A stretch of DNA of 24,802 bases from Mesostigma viride (lineage: Eukaryota; Streptophyta; Mesostigmatophyceae; Mesostigmatales; Mesostigmataceae), in assembly GCA_009746045.1 (NCBI GenBank), contig RPFO01001811.1:1-24802 (forward strand), written 5' to 3'. How positions within the stretch are numbered: position 1 is the first letter of the stretch; every line of letters starts with the position of its first letter. The translations under genes and the position numbers were made by a program. Under the pieces are notes generated by a model. The model was not told where the DNA came from, did no database searches, and worked only from the letters and a program-made list of their open reading frames with translations. Below are positions 9,735 through 18,508 of the stretch, in pieces.

Positions 9735-10232
9735 TTACAGTTTCGACTTCTTCGGCCTGCCCCATGGTCGTGGTCGTCCTGTCGCGGGGTCAATATTATG
9801 AGTCCGCGGCTTCGTATCTTTCGACCCAGCCGGTCTCCCGCGTTTCTTAGGGGTACGAGGAATTTTTTCCTTTTTAATTTTCGGTGCCCGGGGAGATTTT
9901 GGCGGAGGAGGAGGATTTCTCGGCTTTCGTTTGGACGCGATGATGGACATCAATTTCTGTCGACATTCGTGCCCGATTCCGGTGTGTGTCGGCGGGAGCT
10001 CGCCGTCATACCCACACTCTCGCACGAACGCCGCCAACCTCTCGTGAGTCTTCGAGGAGACCCTGGCCCCGGTCAAGTAACGAACGAGCGTCGACACGTT
10101 AAGGATAAGCTCTCGCCTATCAAGCCTGCGCTGGTACGAACTCTTCGAGGGCGCTTTCTCCTCGATCCGGATGGGTGGGAGAGCTGGCGAAGACTCGTGG
10201 AAAGCGTTTGGGTAAGCCTGCTTCAGATCCAT
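9735..10232 (-). CDS. Basic AT-hook-like DNA-binding protein (165 aa)
   Basis: The N-terminal half (residues 30-90) is helical and charged, with no recognised family. The C-terminal third (about 100-165) is very rich in Lys, Arg and Pro, and holds two AT-hook-like cores, KKRGRPAGSK and RPWGRPKK. It is therefore likely to bind the minor groove of AT-rich DNA and act in genome condensation or transcription (inference). The frame is intact, with an ATG at 10232. It sits 25 bp after the packaging ATPase stop in the leftward block, which suggests cotranscription or very tight packing. Confidence 0.6.
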   Translation of the reverse strand: MDLKQAYPNAFHESSPALPPIRIEEKAPSKSSYQRRLDRRELILNVSTLVRYLTGARVSSKTHERLAAFVRECGYDGELPPTHTGIGHECRQKLMSIIASKRKPRNPPPPPKSPRAPKIKKEKIPRTPKKRGRPAGSKDTKPRTHNIDPATGRPRPWGRPKKSKL

Positions 10233-10257
10233 TCGCGTGTATATAATAGAGCACAGA

Positions 10258-11141
10258 TTATTTTTTGATCACAAGGAAATGGTTGAAGTTTTTCCGGTAG
10301 CGTTTCTCGTCGTTCGGTTCGTCGTTGTCGACCGCAAGGAAATCATGAGGCGAATCTTTCGTCGCGAATTCCCAAAGCTCGAGAAAGTCCTCGGGGCTGG
10401 TATGGCCCGCGCTTTCCTCAGCGATCTGCCGAGAAGCTCGCCGATCCTTCGTACGAAACAGGACTAGAAAAGAAACGTTCGCGCGCACTGACCGGGGCAC
10501 GCCGGCGATGTGAACGATTGATTCACGAATACCATGCTAGTTAACAAGTGGCGATGTTTGAATGCGAACGACGAGACGGGGCCCTTAGAATCCGAGCGAT
10601 ACAATTTTGATCCTGCCATGTCGTCTATCAAAATGACGGATGAGGGAGGACCGTACCGGAACCGCGTCTCGGGCTCTTTAAACTGTAGCCTGTCCAGCGT
10701 CAGGTACATGTTGAGATCCATGTCGTCCTCCGTTTTCTCGCCATCTAGGTAGTATTTCTTGAATTTTTCCCACACAGCCATATCGCGCTGGTACTCTTCG
10801 TACTCTGTGAGGTCCTTCTTGATGTCCGCTACCATCTGATTAAAGTCATTGTCTGTGTACGTTTCCATGGACATGGCGGGTGTCGGCAGTAATTTGTACT
10901 TGGGTTCTGTTGTCGCGGATCCAGATATCAAGTACAGCTTGTCGAATGAATGGGCATCAAAATACGCCTTTAGCATGTTAATAGCTGAAGTGGTCTTCCC
11001 GGTCCCGCGCATACCCACGAACGAGGCGATAAAATGCAACCGTGGCGCGTTGGCTGGGACCTGGCGAGCTTTTGCATATTTGACCTTCAAATCCTTGTTC
11101 GCTAGTGGAGTATCGATATGAACGCTTTCGATGACCGCCAT
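10258..11141 (-). pseudogene. A32-like packaging ATPase (FtsK/HerA superfamily), one frameshift
   Basis: This protein drives viral genome translocation into the capsid. Walker A is FVGMRGTGKTTSA (residues about 41-53) and Walker B is SVILIDDMAG (about 170-179), followed by a sensor-like segment ending MVFVNQS. Near 10515 the frame shifts; the second frame continues with VHIAGVPRSVRANVSFLVLF, which matches the Q...IP..(I/V)R.N...LLF ending of the family, and stops at 10258. The total would be about 295 residues, close to the usual size in PLVs and virophages. The start ATG at 11141 follows an AT-rich leader of 21 bases after the coiled-coil gene. Confidence 0.85.
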
Positions 11142-11162
11142 TTTATTACAATAGGATAGATT

Positions 11163-11705
11163 TTAATCGTCGTTTAAGCTGGCTAGTAATTGCGCGCGGA
11201 TGGCCAGCATCTTCTGCTCATACGGCGTAGTTGTCCGCACATCCGGCAGTGGATTCGCGGCCCGCTGACGTTCCTCTTCCTCGACCTCGGCCTTCGGCTT
11301 TCTCCCGCGGCGTGGGCGAGGCGTTTCCGAGGGGGTTGCCGCGACCTCTTCGGCGGCCAACAGGCGTTCGATTCGGTATTTGTTCTTCTTCTCTTCCAAT
11401 TCGAGCTCGACCAAACGCTGTCGCTGAATCTCGAGTTCCTTCTCCAGAACCTTTCGCTTGGTAATCTCCGCTTCTCGCTCCTCCTGTCGCTTCTTCGCTC
11501 GCTCCTCGTTCCGTTTCTGCATGTACGGCCGCATCTTCTCGCGGAGTGCCGCACGCTGCTCTTCCGTCAATCGCTTGCCTCTCGGGCCTTTCGGCGGGTG
11601 AGGCGGGATGTACACTGTATTGGGAGTTTCCTGCTGTGGCGCGGGATCTTCCTCGACGTCGACGGAGGTCTTGGGCGAATCCGGAGCTTCGGGAACCTGG
11701 TCCAT
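11163..11705 (-). CDS. Charged coiled-coil protein with AT-hook-like motif (180 aa)
   Basis: The N-terminus is acidic and proline-rich. A long Glu/Lys/Arg-rich helix (about residues 45-118) is almost certainly a coiled coil. It is followed by RPRRGRKPK, an AT-hook-like basic patch (about 129-137), and a short C-terminal helix. No enzymatic motif is visible. It is the first gene of the leftward block, starting at the shared 38-bp divergent spacer, so it is probably expressed together with the ATPase. A scaffolding or DNA-associated role is possible but unproven. Confidence 0.6.
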   Translation of the reverse strand: MDQVPEAPDSPKTSVDVEEDPAPQQETPNTVYIPPHPPKGPRGKRLTEEQRAALREKMRPYMQKRNEERAKKRQEEREAEITKRKVLEKELEIQRQRLVELELEEKKNKYRIERLLAAEEVAATPSETPRPRRGRKPKAEVEEEERQRAANPLPDVRTTTPYEQKMLAIRAQLLASLNDD

Positions 11706-11743
11706 GGGTGCTATACTTTTAATGTGAGATATTATTCATAGAG
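11706..11743. promoter_or_regulatory. 38-bp divergent promoter between the leftward and rightward blocks
   Basis: The two outermost start codons (minus-strand ATG at 11705, plus-strand ATG at 11744) are separated by only 38 AT-rich bases. These include TATACTTTTAA and GATATTATTCAT, so TATA-like sequence is available on both strands. Both transcripts must start within or very near this gap, which implies tiny leaders or promoters overlapping coding DNA. Confidence 0.55.
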
Positions 11744-14700
11744 ATGGTTGTCGTGAGCTCAAACGCGTCCGGCTTCAATATCGCAACAGGACTGGTGGAA
11801 GACGGGGTAGACGAACGAATCGCGGACGTCGAGAGCGATGTGCAAGCTCTCCAGCTCGCGGTTCACCCGTTCGACAGGCACGTCACGATCAACGGGGTAC
11901 GATACATGTACCCAGGAGCACCGACAAGGCTCCGACTCGGCGATAATCATTCCGACTGGACAGTGACCAGCAATGGCGAGTCGAGTGGCATGCTTGAGGT
12001 CGACGGCGGAATCGTCGCTGGCTGGATCCGGATCTCGTCTCTATGGCTGATGGACCAATATTCGCGCATGTCCCAGATCGTCGCGGATCGTATTCTGACG
12101 CGCGAACAGATCGACTGGCTATTCGATCAACACGGCGTCGGGTATACGGCCCTTCCTGATCCGACCGCGACGTTTGTGTTAGAGTATGAAGACGGAACAC
12201 TTTCCGCGCCAGGAACCACGTTCACAGTATCGAACAATCAAGACATTCGGATTCGGCTCCCTACATGTCACCGGGGCAGTAGCAGCGGAAAGCGTCTACA
12301 GCGTCCAGGTCCTCGGCGCGCTCGACCCCGTCGTTATGAGTCAAACGGTAGACGGTCCATACATCGATGACATCCATTTCGGAAGCATGAGCCATGCCTA
12401 CTTCGGCAAACTGATGAGCTACGAGCAAATCGGGTTCGCTACTACGAGAGACTTGAACAGAATACAGCGGATGCCCTACAGTATTCACATCACGCGCACG
12501 TACTCCCCGTTAACGGCCTGGGACGTCGGGCGGATCGACCAGCCGGTCGAGAGTTACTGGAGAACGACTGCGCCTTACCAGACATGGGTCGTCGTTGGCG
12601 ACGGCGGCGTGCCTCCTCTCACGCTAGGAATCAAGAACACGACGCCACGGGCTTACCAACGGAAACTGCCCATCTCGTGGAAAGTCGACAATGTCGCGTT
12701 AACCGACGCCGCGGGTAGTTTTCAGCTTGACGTGGACGGGGGACTGCGCGGAGAGGACGCGGTCACGTGCACATTGACGTCGGCGGATCATGGGAAGCTC
12801 GTGTCGGCCGATGTGACGATCTACAACGACGCGACGATGACTACGTCTGCCACTCAGCGAAAAATTGCTGTCGTGGGCGTAGTGAAGACAGACCCACTCG
12901 TCCCGGCGATTCGAACACCGAGCCATTACTTTACAACGACGAGACCGGCGAGGATTGGCGTGCAGATGTACGCAGACCATACCACGGGATGGGGCGACGG
13001 CACGCAGACGCCCGCAAATTACGCGATCGTCGCGGACGGGACTGTGATCGGATCTGTCACTGGGGCAAATCTTTTTGACCATCTTCTGCCGCATTCATCG
13101 CAGAAAACGGCCCAAATCACGCCTCGCTTCTCATGTCCGCGAGACGTCCCGAACCTTACCGGAGAGACCGTGACAGTGAGCGGACCTCCCACGACGTTCC
13201 ATAGTCTCTTAAATTTCTCGCGAGACCCCGCGACAACACTGCAGCCTACACATGACAAGTACGAGCTCATACCTACACCCGCGAGTTTTTACGCGTTGTC
13301 CTCGAACGACGTCACGCCCCCAGAGAAGTGCGTCGTGTTTACCGACGAAGAGATCGACGGCCCGTTCCTGATATGCTTCGAGCTCGTTGTACCGTCTGGC
13401 AGCGCTTTCGTCTCTCTCTCGGACCACAATGACATCAGGGGCAAATACCACCCCGCATTTACGGATGGGCACAACTGCTGGAGGAACCAAGGAGCATCCG
13501 ACAACTGGTGGTCGGTGTGCGGGATCAGTATAGACAAGGCAAACGGATCAATCGGTCTGTATCAGAACCGGAAAGCGGCCACACAATATACGTTAAACGC
13601 GACGTGGTCCGGCGAGACGTATTTTTGGGTGGCGTTCCGGCGACGCTCTGACGGAGTTATCGAGCGATACATCTCGCACTTTCCTCCCGATCGTCTGAGC
13701 ACTATGACCAAGTTGACAAATTCAGTAACGGGCATTTTTACAGCCTCGCCGACTGGGATCGTAGCCCCGTACGCACCCGGTCAAGTTAGGATCGTTTTTC
13801 ATCTGGATAGTGCCAACCAGACGATTTACAACAAGTGCGAGTTGATCGACGATACGACAGACACTGAATTCGTTTCCCTGACTACTACGAACCCGACCGG
13901 TCTCTACCTTTCATCAGGCGATACGATTACTCTCACCCACAAGGGCACGTCGCCGCGTGAATGTAGCATATTGGGCAATTACATGACATCGTCGCTTGTC
14001 CCAGGCGAAACAAACCTCTACCGCGCGCAACTCACGGCGTCAAAAGACAACGTCATCCACGCTGTTTGTGAATTCCCACCATACAACCACGCGACACCGC
14101 TCACCAGTTATTCGGTAAAGGTGTATGGCGTGCTTCCGGATCGACCCATGATAAACCGGTTCGAGGTCCGTCTACTATACGACGACGCCTTACTATACCG
14201 CATCAACGAGCGACCCATCCAAATTTACAGGGGTCCGGATTGGGAGAGTGGGACCTCGGCGATCGGTAACGGGTTCGTGGGCGATATTCCGTATGTCCAG
14301 GTGTCCGTGCTGATGCCGACTCCATTTCGCTACGAATTCGGTCACCTGTTCACAGCGACGTTCGAAGTTCGACCTTTGTCGCTTGTCGGCGGTCCTGACG
14401 GGATTTTCATGGATCTGTCGGCGGCTCGTTTCTTCGGAGAGGGGCCGACAGAAATTGGGCTGATCACGGCGCTAGACGAGTGCGCGTATACGGATGCACA
14501 AGAGGCGAGAAGAGTTTCGTTTTCTATCCGCGGACTGCGGACCGTCGCGTACGATTACATGCAGCCCGAGCTCTGGGAACTTGGTCCTCAGGGCATCATG
14601 AGCTTTCGCGATGACAATGGGAATATCGTTCCTCCCGCGACGACGCTAGACAAGTTCTACTGCCGCGTGCAGTTCACGCACGGAGCGCCGCCCTTGCTGG

Positions 14701-14972
14701 AGATCGGGCACCCGTACAGATTTCTCGCAAGCGCTCTCGACTTTGTGTACCAGCCCGGGAGTTCTGGCAGACTCATCGTCGGTCCTTCGTGGCGTGTCGC
14801 GCCCGGATTCGACGAGTCCGACGGAGTCTACGAAATACTACTGCACGTAGACAAGACACTCGGGTCCGGCAGCGCAGTCGCGTACATCAAGCCGCAAGTC
14901 GAGCACTGTCGCTCGAGATCAGGAGTGGCGGCGAGTGGAGAGATCTTCGCGGCTGTGACTTGGCTCGTTTAA
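11744..14972 (+). pseudogene. Large beta-rich virion protein, putative fibre (about 1,070 aa), one frameshift
   Basis: The first frame (11744 to about 12255) begins with a short region and a heptad segment (VDERIADVESDVQALQ, residues about 22-37). This is like the trimeric stalk of fibre proteins. After a frame change near 12255 the second frame stays open to 14972. That long part is rich in beta-strand and Thr/Ser/Pro. It contains an Ig-like stretch (WKVDNVAL to VSADVTIYND) and a lectin/SPRY-like stretch with GPFLICFELVV, NNWWSV-type aromatic residues (DNWWSVCGISID) and GSIGLYQNR. No transmembrane segment or enzyme motif is seen. A surface or attachment role is inferred from size, position at the head of the structural block and fold character; no family is firmly recognised. 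Confidence 0.6.
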
Positions 14973-15000
14973 AATCTTCGCGATATTTCAAGAACACACC

Positions 15001-15573
15001 ATGCCACGAAAGACATCGAAACGACCCGCCAAGAAACCGTCCAAAGCCCCGCGCAAGGCCCGCGCTCACCCGAAGAAGACCGCGACGACCGCGCTGACGA
15101 ACTCGATTGTCATCCACTCGCCCCATGTGACCCGTCCCGCGAAGAAGGGGAAGGTCGCCGAAGTCCGCGGGTTTAAGGACGCGATGTTGTTGGCGGCTCT
15201 CGCTGCAAACTCTCGCCCTGTAGTCTACCCACCATTGTCCGCCTACGACCAACCGGCCTCCGTTCCGGCTCCAGAACCGGCTGCTGTCCTCGGCGCAGGG
15301 TCTGACGAACCTCTCCGCGTAGAGATCGTGGGATCCGCGCCTCCGCCAGCTGCTAGAGACCCCATCGCGAGGACGCCGCCTCGTCCCAGAGTGCGAGTCG
15401 CCAACGTGACCGATAGAGTCAATTGCACGGTCCCGGGCTGCAAAAATACGTTTGTCGATAGTCGGAGGTTGAATACTCACCTACGAGACAAACATCACGT
15501 GACGGAAGGTGTCCCCGTGGGCGATAAAGGGACCGGTTCGAGCTCGCGGATAAATTTTCTAAACAGATCATAA
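15001..15573 (+). CDS. Basic protein with C-terminal C2H2 zinc finger (190 aa)
   Basis: The first 60 residues are packed with Lys, Arg, Pro and Ala (PRKTSKRPAKKPSKAPRKAR), like histone H1 tails or viral core proteins. A Pro/Ala-rich linker follows. Residues about 143-166 form a classical C2H2 finger: CTVPGC (C-x4-C), hydrophobic F and L in the right places, then HLRDKHH. The combination suggests a DNA-condensing or sequence-specific DNA-binding protein of the virion or of late transcription (inference). The frame is intact and the ATG lies 28 bp after the putative fibre stop. Confidence 0.7.
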   Translation: MPRKTSKRPAKKPSKAPRKARAHPKKTATTALTNSIVIHSPHVTRPAKKGKVAEVRGFKDAMLLAALAANSRPVVYPPLSAYDQPASVPAPEPAAVLGAGSDEPLRVEIVGSAPPPAARDPIARTPPRPRVRVANVTDRVNCTVPGCKNTFVDSRRLNTHLRDKHHVTEGVPVGDKGTGSSSRINFLNRS

Positions 15574-15589
15574 AACGATTACGGTGCGA

Positions 15590-15892
15590 ATGGAACTCTC
15601 GGATGCTGAGATGCTCCAGGTAGCCCAGTGGATGATCCTGTACCCCGACGTTCCTCGCGAATTTCTAGAATCGGCGATGTTCTATTGCAGGAATAAGCCG
15701 CTGACCGGGAAGGAAAGGCGACAGCTTAAACGTAGCGCGCGAGGTCTCGCTGGTGGCGAGGGAAAGGTTGTGGTCCACGGCAGCAACGAGATTAAATCGG
15801 AACTCATTGTAACAGAGAATGAGGGATCACGTACAGGAGTGTCGGACGCTGACCCTAAGGACCGAGAACAGGACAAGGGGCAGTCTTCATGA
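15590..15892 (+). CDS. Small hypothetical PLV protein (100 aa)
   Basis: The reading frame starts at ATG 15590, 16 bp after the zinc-finger gene stop; a GTG two codons earlier is less likely. Residues 1-55 look like a compact helical domain (MELSDAEMLQVAQWMILYP, later GKERRQLKRSARG). The tail is acidic and low in complexity. No family is recognised. Its 3' end overlaps the start of the minor capsid frame, as is common in compact viral genomes. Confidence 0.5.
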   Translation: MELSDAEMLQVAQWMILYPDVPREFLESAMFYCRNKPLTGKERRQLKRSARGLAGGEGKVVVHGSNEIKSELIVTENEGSRTGVSDADPKDREQDKGQSS

Positions 15893-16675
15893 CCCGACAT
15901 GGGACATCCCGGCCGGGTTGCTAGAGGATTACCACGACGTGGGATTGACACTTCTCACGATCCCATTCGAACAGACGCACATCAACCAGACCAACCGCTC
16001 GTTCGAGGTAGTGATGCAGTCCGCCCACACTGTCTCGCTTCCACTTGGATCGTGGACGACTATAGAGAACAGACACAATATCGAGGCGGTCTTGCAGACC
16101 ATCGACAGTTCGTTCGCGGTCACGTACGACCGCGCGAACAGTCTGTACACTTTTGCGGCCAGTTCGCCGTTCCAGCTACGGTCGGCGAGTCCGTCGGGCG
16201 TGTCCTGGGATTTGTCCCGGGCGTTCACGCTTCCAACGACCAACACGTAATCGTGAGCAATCGACCCGCTACGAACGGACGCCTGAGAGCCGTCTACGTG
16301 TACGCCGACATCGTGCGGGGTAATGTAGTGTCCGCGACTCACGGGGCTGTCTACGGGGGTTTGTTGGCGTGTTGCCCGAACCTTAGCAAGTTCCTAGAAC
16401 CGATCGTATGGCAGGCGCAGACTCCGCTCTGGCAGCACATGCGCGATTCCCCGCGCGGTATCAGTCTCCGCCTGCTGGACGAGGACGACGTGCCGGTCCA
16501 ATTGTATAGCGACTGGGTTGTTCAGCTCAGTTTCCGGATCTCGCCACAAAAAGCGATGGGCGTGGAGTCGCGGAAGATCGCGAGCGTCCTGCGGTACATG
16601 GCGCTGGGCGGGGAAGTCCTGCCCGCCAGAAAAATGTCTCAGCGTTCTGTTATAAACGACGAAGAGGACGAATGA
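15819..16675 (+). pseudogene. Minor capsid (penton) protein candidate, one frameshift
   Basis: The first frame holds WDIPAGLLEDYHDVGLTLLT and many alternating hydrophobic strands. The frame changes near 16245 and the second frame runs from VIVSNRPATNGRLRAVYVYAD to the stop at 16675, giving about 285 residues. The size, the beta-rich jelly-roll-like character (e.g. VQLYSDWVVQLSFRI) and the position just upstream of the major capsid gene match the single-jelly-roll penton proteins of PLVs and virophages. The start is uncertain: ATG 15819 is in frame but overlaps the preceding gene by 74 bp, and an ATG at 15889 is in another frame. The assignment rests on context and fold character. Confidence 0.6.
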
Positions 16676-16956
16676 GGCTCGATTTTGGAAAGGTTGTCAA
16701 CACCGTGCGAAAGATCGGACATGTGGCGGGCGACGCTATCAGGAAAGTGGGACATGGCGCGCGACTCGTGAAGGCGGCCGCGGGTGCTGCCGATTCGGCT
16801 CTCGGGCATGTCCCGAGCAAGTTGATCGAGGCGTCCCCGGTTCTTGGGACTGCTTACCGTGTCGCGAAAACCGGGTTGGACGCGTTGTCTTCCCTCGAAC
16901 GTAAGGTCGACGCGCACAAGGCCGCAAACCCGCTTCTGGGCCAGTTCCTCCACTAG
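16672..16956 (+). CDS. Small amphipathic basic protein (94 aa)
   Basis: The ATG overlaps the minor capsid stop in an ATGA arrangement, which suggests translational coupling or termination-reinitiation. The protein is Ala/Gly/Lys/Val-rich with amphipathic helices (FGKVVNTVRKIGHVAGDAI and RLVKAAAGAADSAL). Similar small, helix-forming, membrane-active or core proteins (adenovirus pVI or pX-like) are encoded beside capsid genes in adintoviruses and PLVs. Similarity here is in character and position only, not in a detectable motif. The frame is intact. Confidence 0.55.
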   Translation: MRLDFGKVVNTVRKIGHVAGDAIRKVGHGARLVKAAAGAADSALGHVPSKLIEASPVLGTAYRVAKTGLDALSSLERKVDAHKAANPLLGQFLH

Positions 16957-16996
16957 CCAGGATTTTTATCTAAGTTAGCTGATATACAACGCTCTC

Positions 16997-18278
16997 ATGG
17001 CATCCGATGGTTCTTGGTACAACCGCGCTATTCCCAAAACGATGCAATACATCGTAAAGGCTCTCGGCCAGCACTCGACGTCCCGTGTGCAATTGTCCAC
17101 TCTGTCCGCGAACTCGGGCATTAAGCAGGGTTCGGTTGTGGCTGTCCGACTTCCGACTAGCGGATTTGCCGATCTTCACAGTTTCGCCATGTACTTCAAT
17201 GCGTCCGAGGCGGCTACGACCGGGTTCTGTAAGTTTCCTAGATACACTTCGTCGCTGATCAGGCGTTTGGAGGTATTGGTCGGCGGCCAGAGCGTTGACT
17301 CCATCAACGATTATCATCAGCTGTATCGGACCCTGCTTACTGTTCACGGCGGAGTCGGTCATGACAACGCCCAAGCACCGTCCGGGTGGTCCGTGGAACC
17401 GACGATGTCGCGCTGACAGACAGGGATGACGCGGCTAAGGCCAAGCACACGAACATTCCTGGAGTGATCGACAACTGGCTCGGGTTCCTCTCTGGCGACC
17501 CTCGCGTGATCGATCTCAGTCTTTTCCCTCCGATCGAGATCCGGATTACGTTGATGGATGGGAGTGTCATGATCCCCGGAGCGGCGGTGGCGGCTGCGGC
17601 GCCGCCGCTGCCGTCCCAGCCTGTGCCGGCCCCGGGTTTCAACTGGACCATATCCACTTCTCGATCGATACGTACAGGTTCCAGGAGGACGTGGTCTCCC
17701 AGGTCTTCGCGTCCAGGCTGGCGGAGGGCGGGACGCTGCCGTTTCGCTGGAAGACGTGGCAGAGTACGAAGCAATCTGCCAGTGCCGCTCCGTACAGCAT
17801 TAAGGCGACCCTCTCTTCTGCATCCGCGAGCAAACTCCTCGCCATCCAAATCGACCCTGCCAAGGATGTCGCGAACGGAGCCGGTGATATCATGTTCGAC
17901 CACGCCGCTATCGACAAGGACGTCAAGTTTCAGTTCGATATTAACGGGTCTCACCAGTCTCCCGCGTATCGCATGGGCGTGACAGAGGCGTGGACTAACC
18001 TGGTGAGCGCATTCAACGACCAAGGGAACTCGCTGTCGTGCGCCAAGGACAAAATTACACCCGAAACCTGGCGAGACAAGTATTTCGTCATGGCCTGTCA
18101 CCTGAACATGCCAGGCGCGGGGTCCGAGTACCAGAGCGGTCTCGACCTTCGCGGGACTGCGGCGGTCGTCACCCTTCGCGTGGATGGAGCGGGCGCGGCG
18201 TGTACCTCGTACTTGTTTTGCGAGCTCGAGGCCAAGATGGACGTTGGCGCCGGGCGGCAGGCGGCCGTGTATCTGTAA
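16997..18278 (+). pseudogene. Double-jelly-roll major capsid protein, two frameshifts
   Basis: The PLV-type capsid protein is read in three pieces. 16997-17410 starts MASDGSWYNRAIPKTMQYIV and includes RRLEVLVGGQSVDSINDYHQL. From about 17400 to about 17645 the sequence holds NIPGVIDNWLGFLSGDPRVID and FPPIEIRITL. From about 17640 to 18278 it holds HFSIDTYRFQEDVVSQVFAS and DKYFVMACHLNMPG. The strings around LV.GQS.....DY..LY and NW.GFL form the pattern shared by Polinton/PLV/virophage capsid proteins. The total is about 425 residues, somewhat short for the family. A proline/alanine loop (AAAAPPLPSQPVPAPG) sits in the middle. A TATA-like AT-rich leader precedes the ATG. The capsid role is well supported; the frame breaks mean it is not translatable as sequenced. 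Confidence 0.85.
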
Positions 18279-18308
18279 TAATCTCTGATTGTAACTGTAT
18301 AGCGCCCG

Positions 18309-18479
18309 ATGGAGTACCTTAAGGATCCGAGATACGTAGCGAATCCGTTTAGTAGAGTCACATTGATCTTCGATACCCCTGCGATGGTCGATAAAGGTCT
18401 GGCGATTGGATTGCCGGCTAGGAAAGGTCCGCTGATGGAACCGAGATTTCAGTACCCGTTGCCAACCTCAAAAAAATAG
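18309..18479 (+). CDS. Small ORF after the capsid gene (56 aa)
   Basis: This short intact frame starts at ATG 18309, 30 bp after the capsid stop, and ends in TAG at 18479, 29 bp before the next gene. It fills an otherwise empty gap between two genes of the same strand. It begins MEYLKDPRYVANPF and ends YPLPTSKK, with no low-complexity bias. It has no family match that I recognise. A coding role is likely from spacing and composition alone. Confidence 0.45.
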   Translation: MEYLKDPRYVANPFSRVTLIFDTPAMVDKGLAIGLPARKGPLMEPRFQYPLPTSKK

Positions 18480-18508
18480 TGTCAGCTAGTTTGTAGTATA
18501 TCAGCAGC

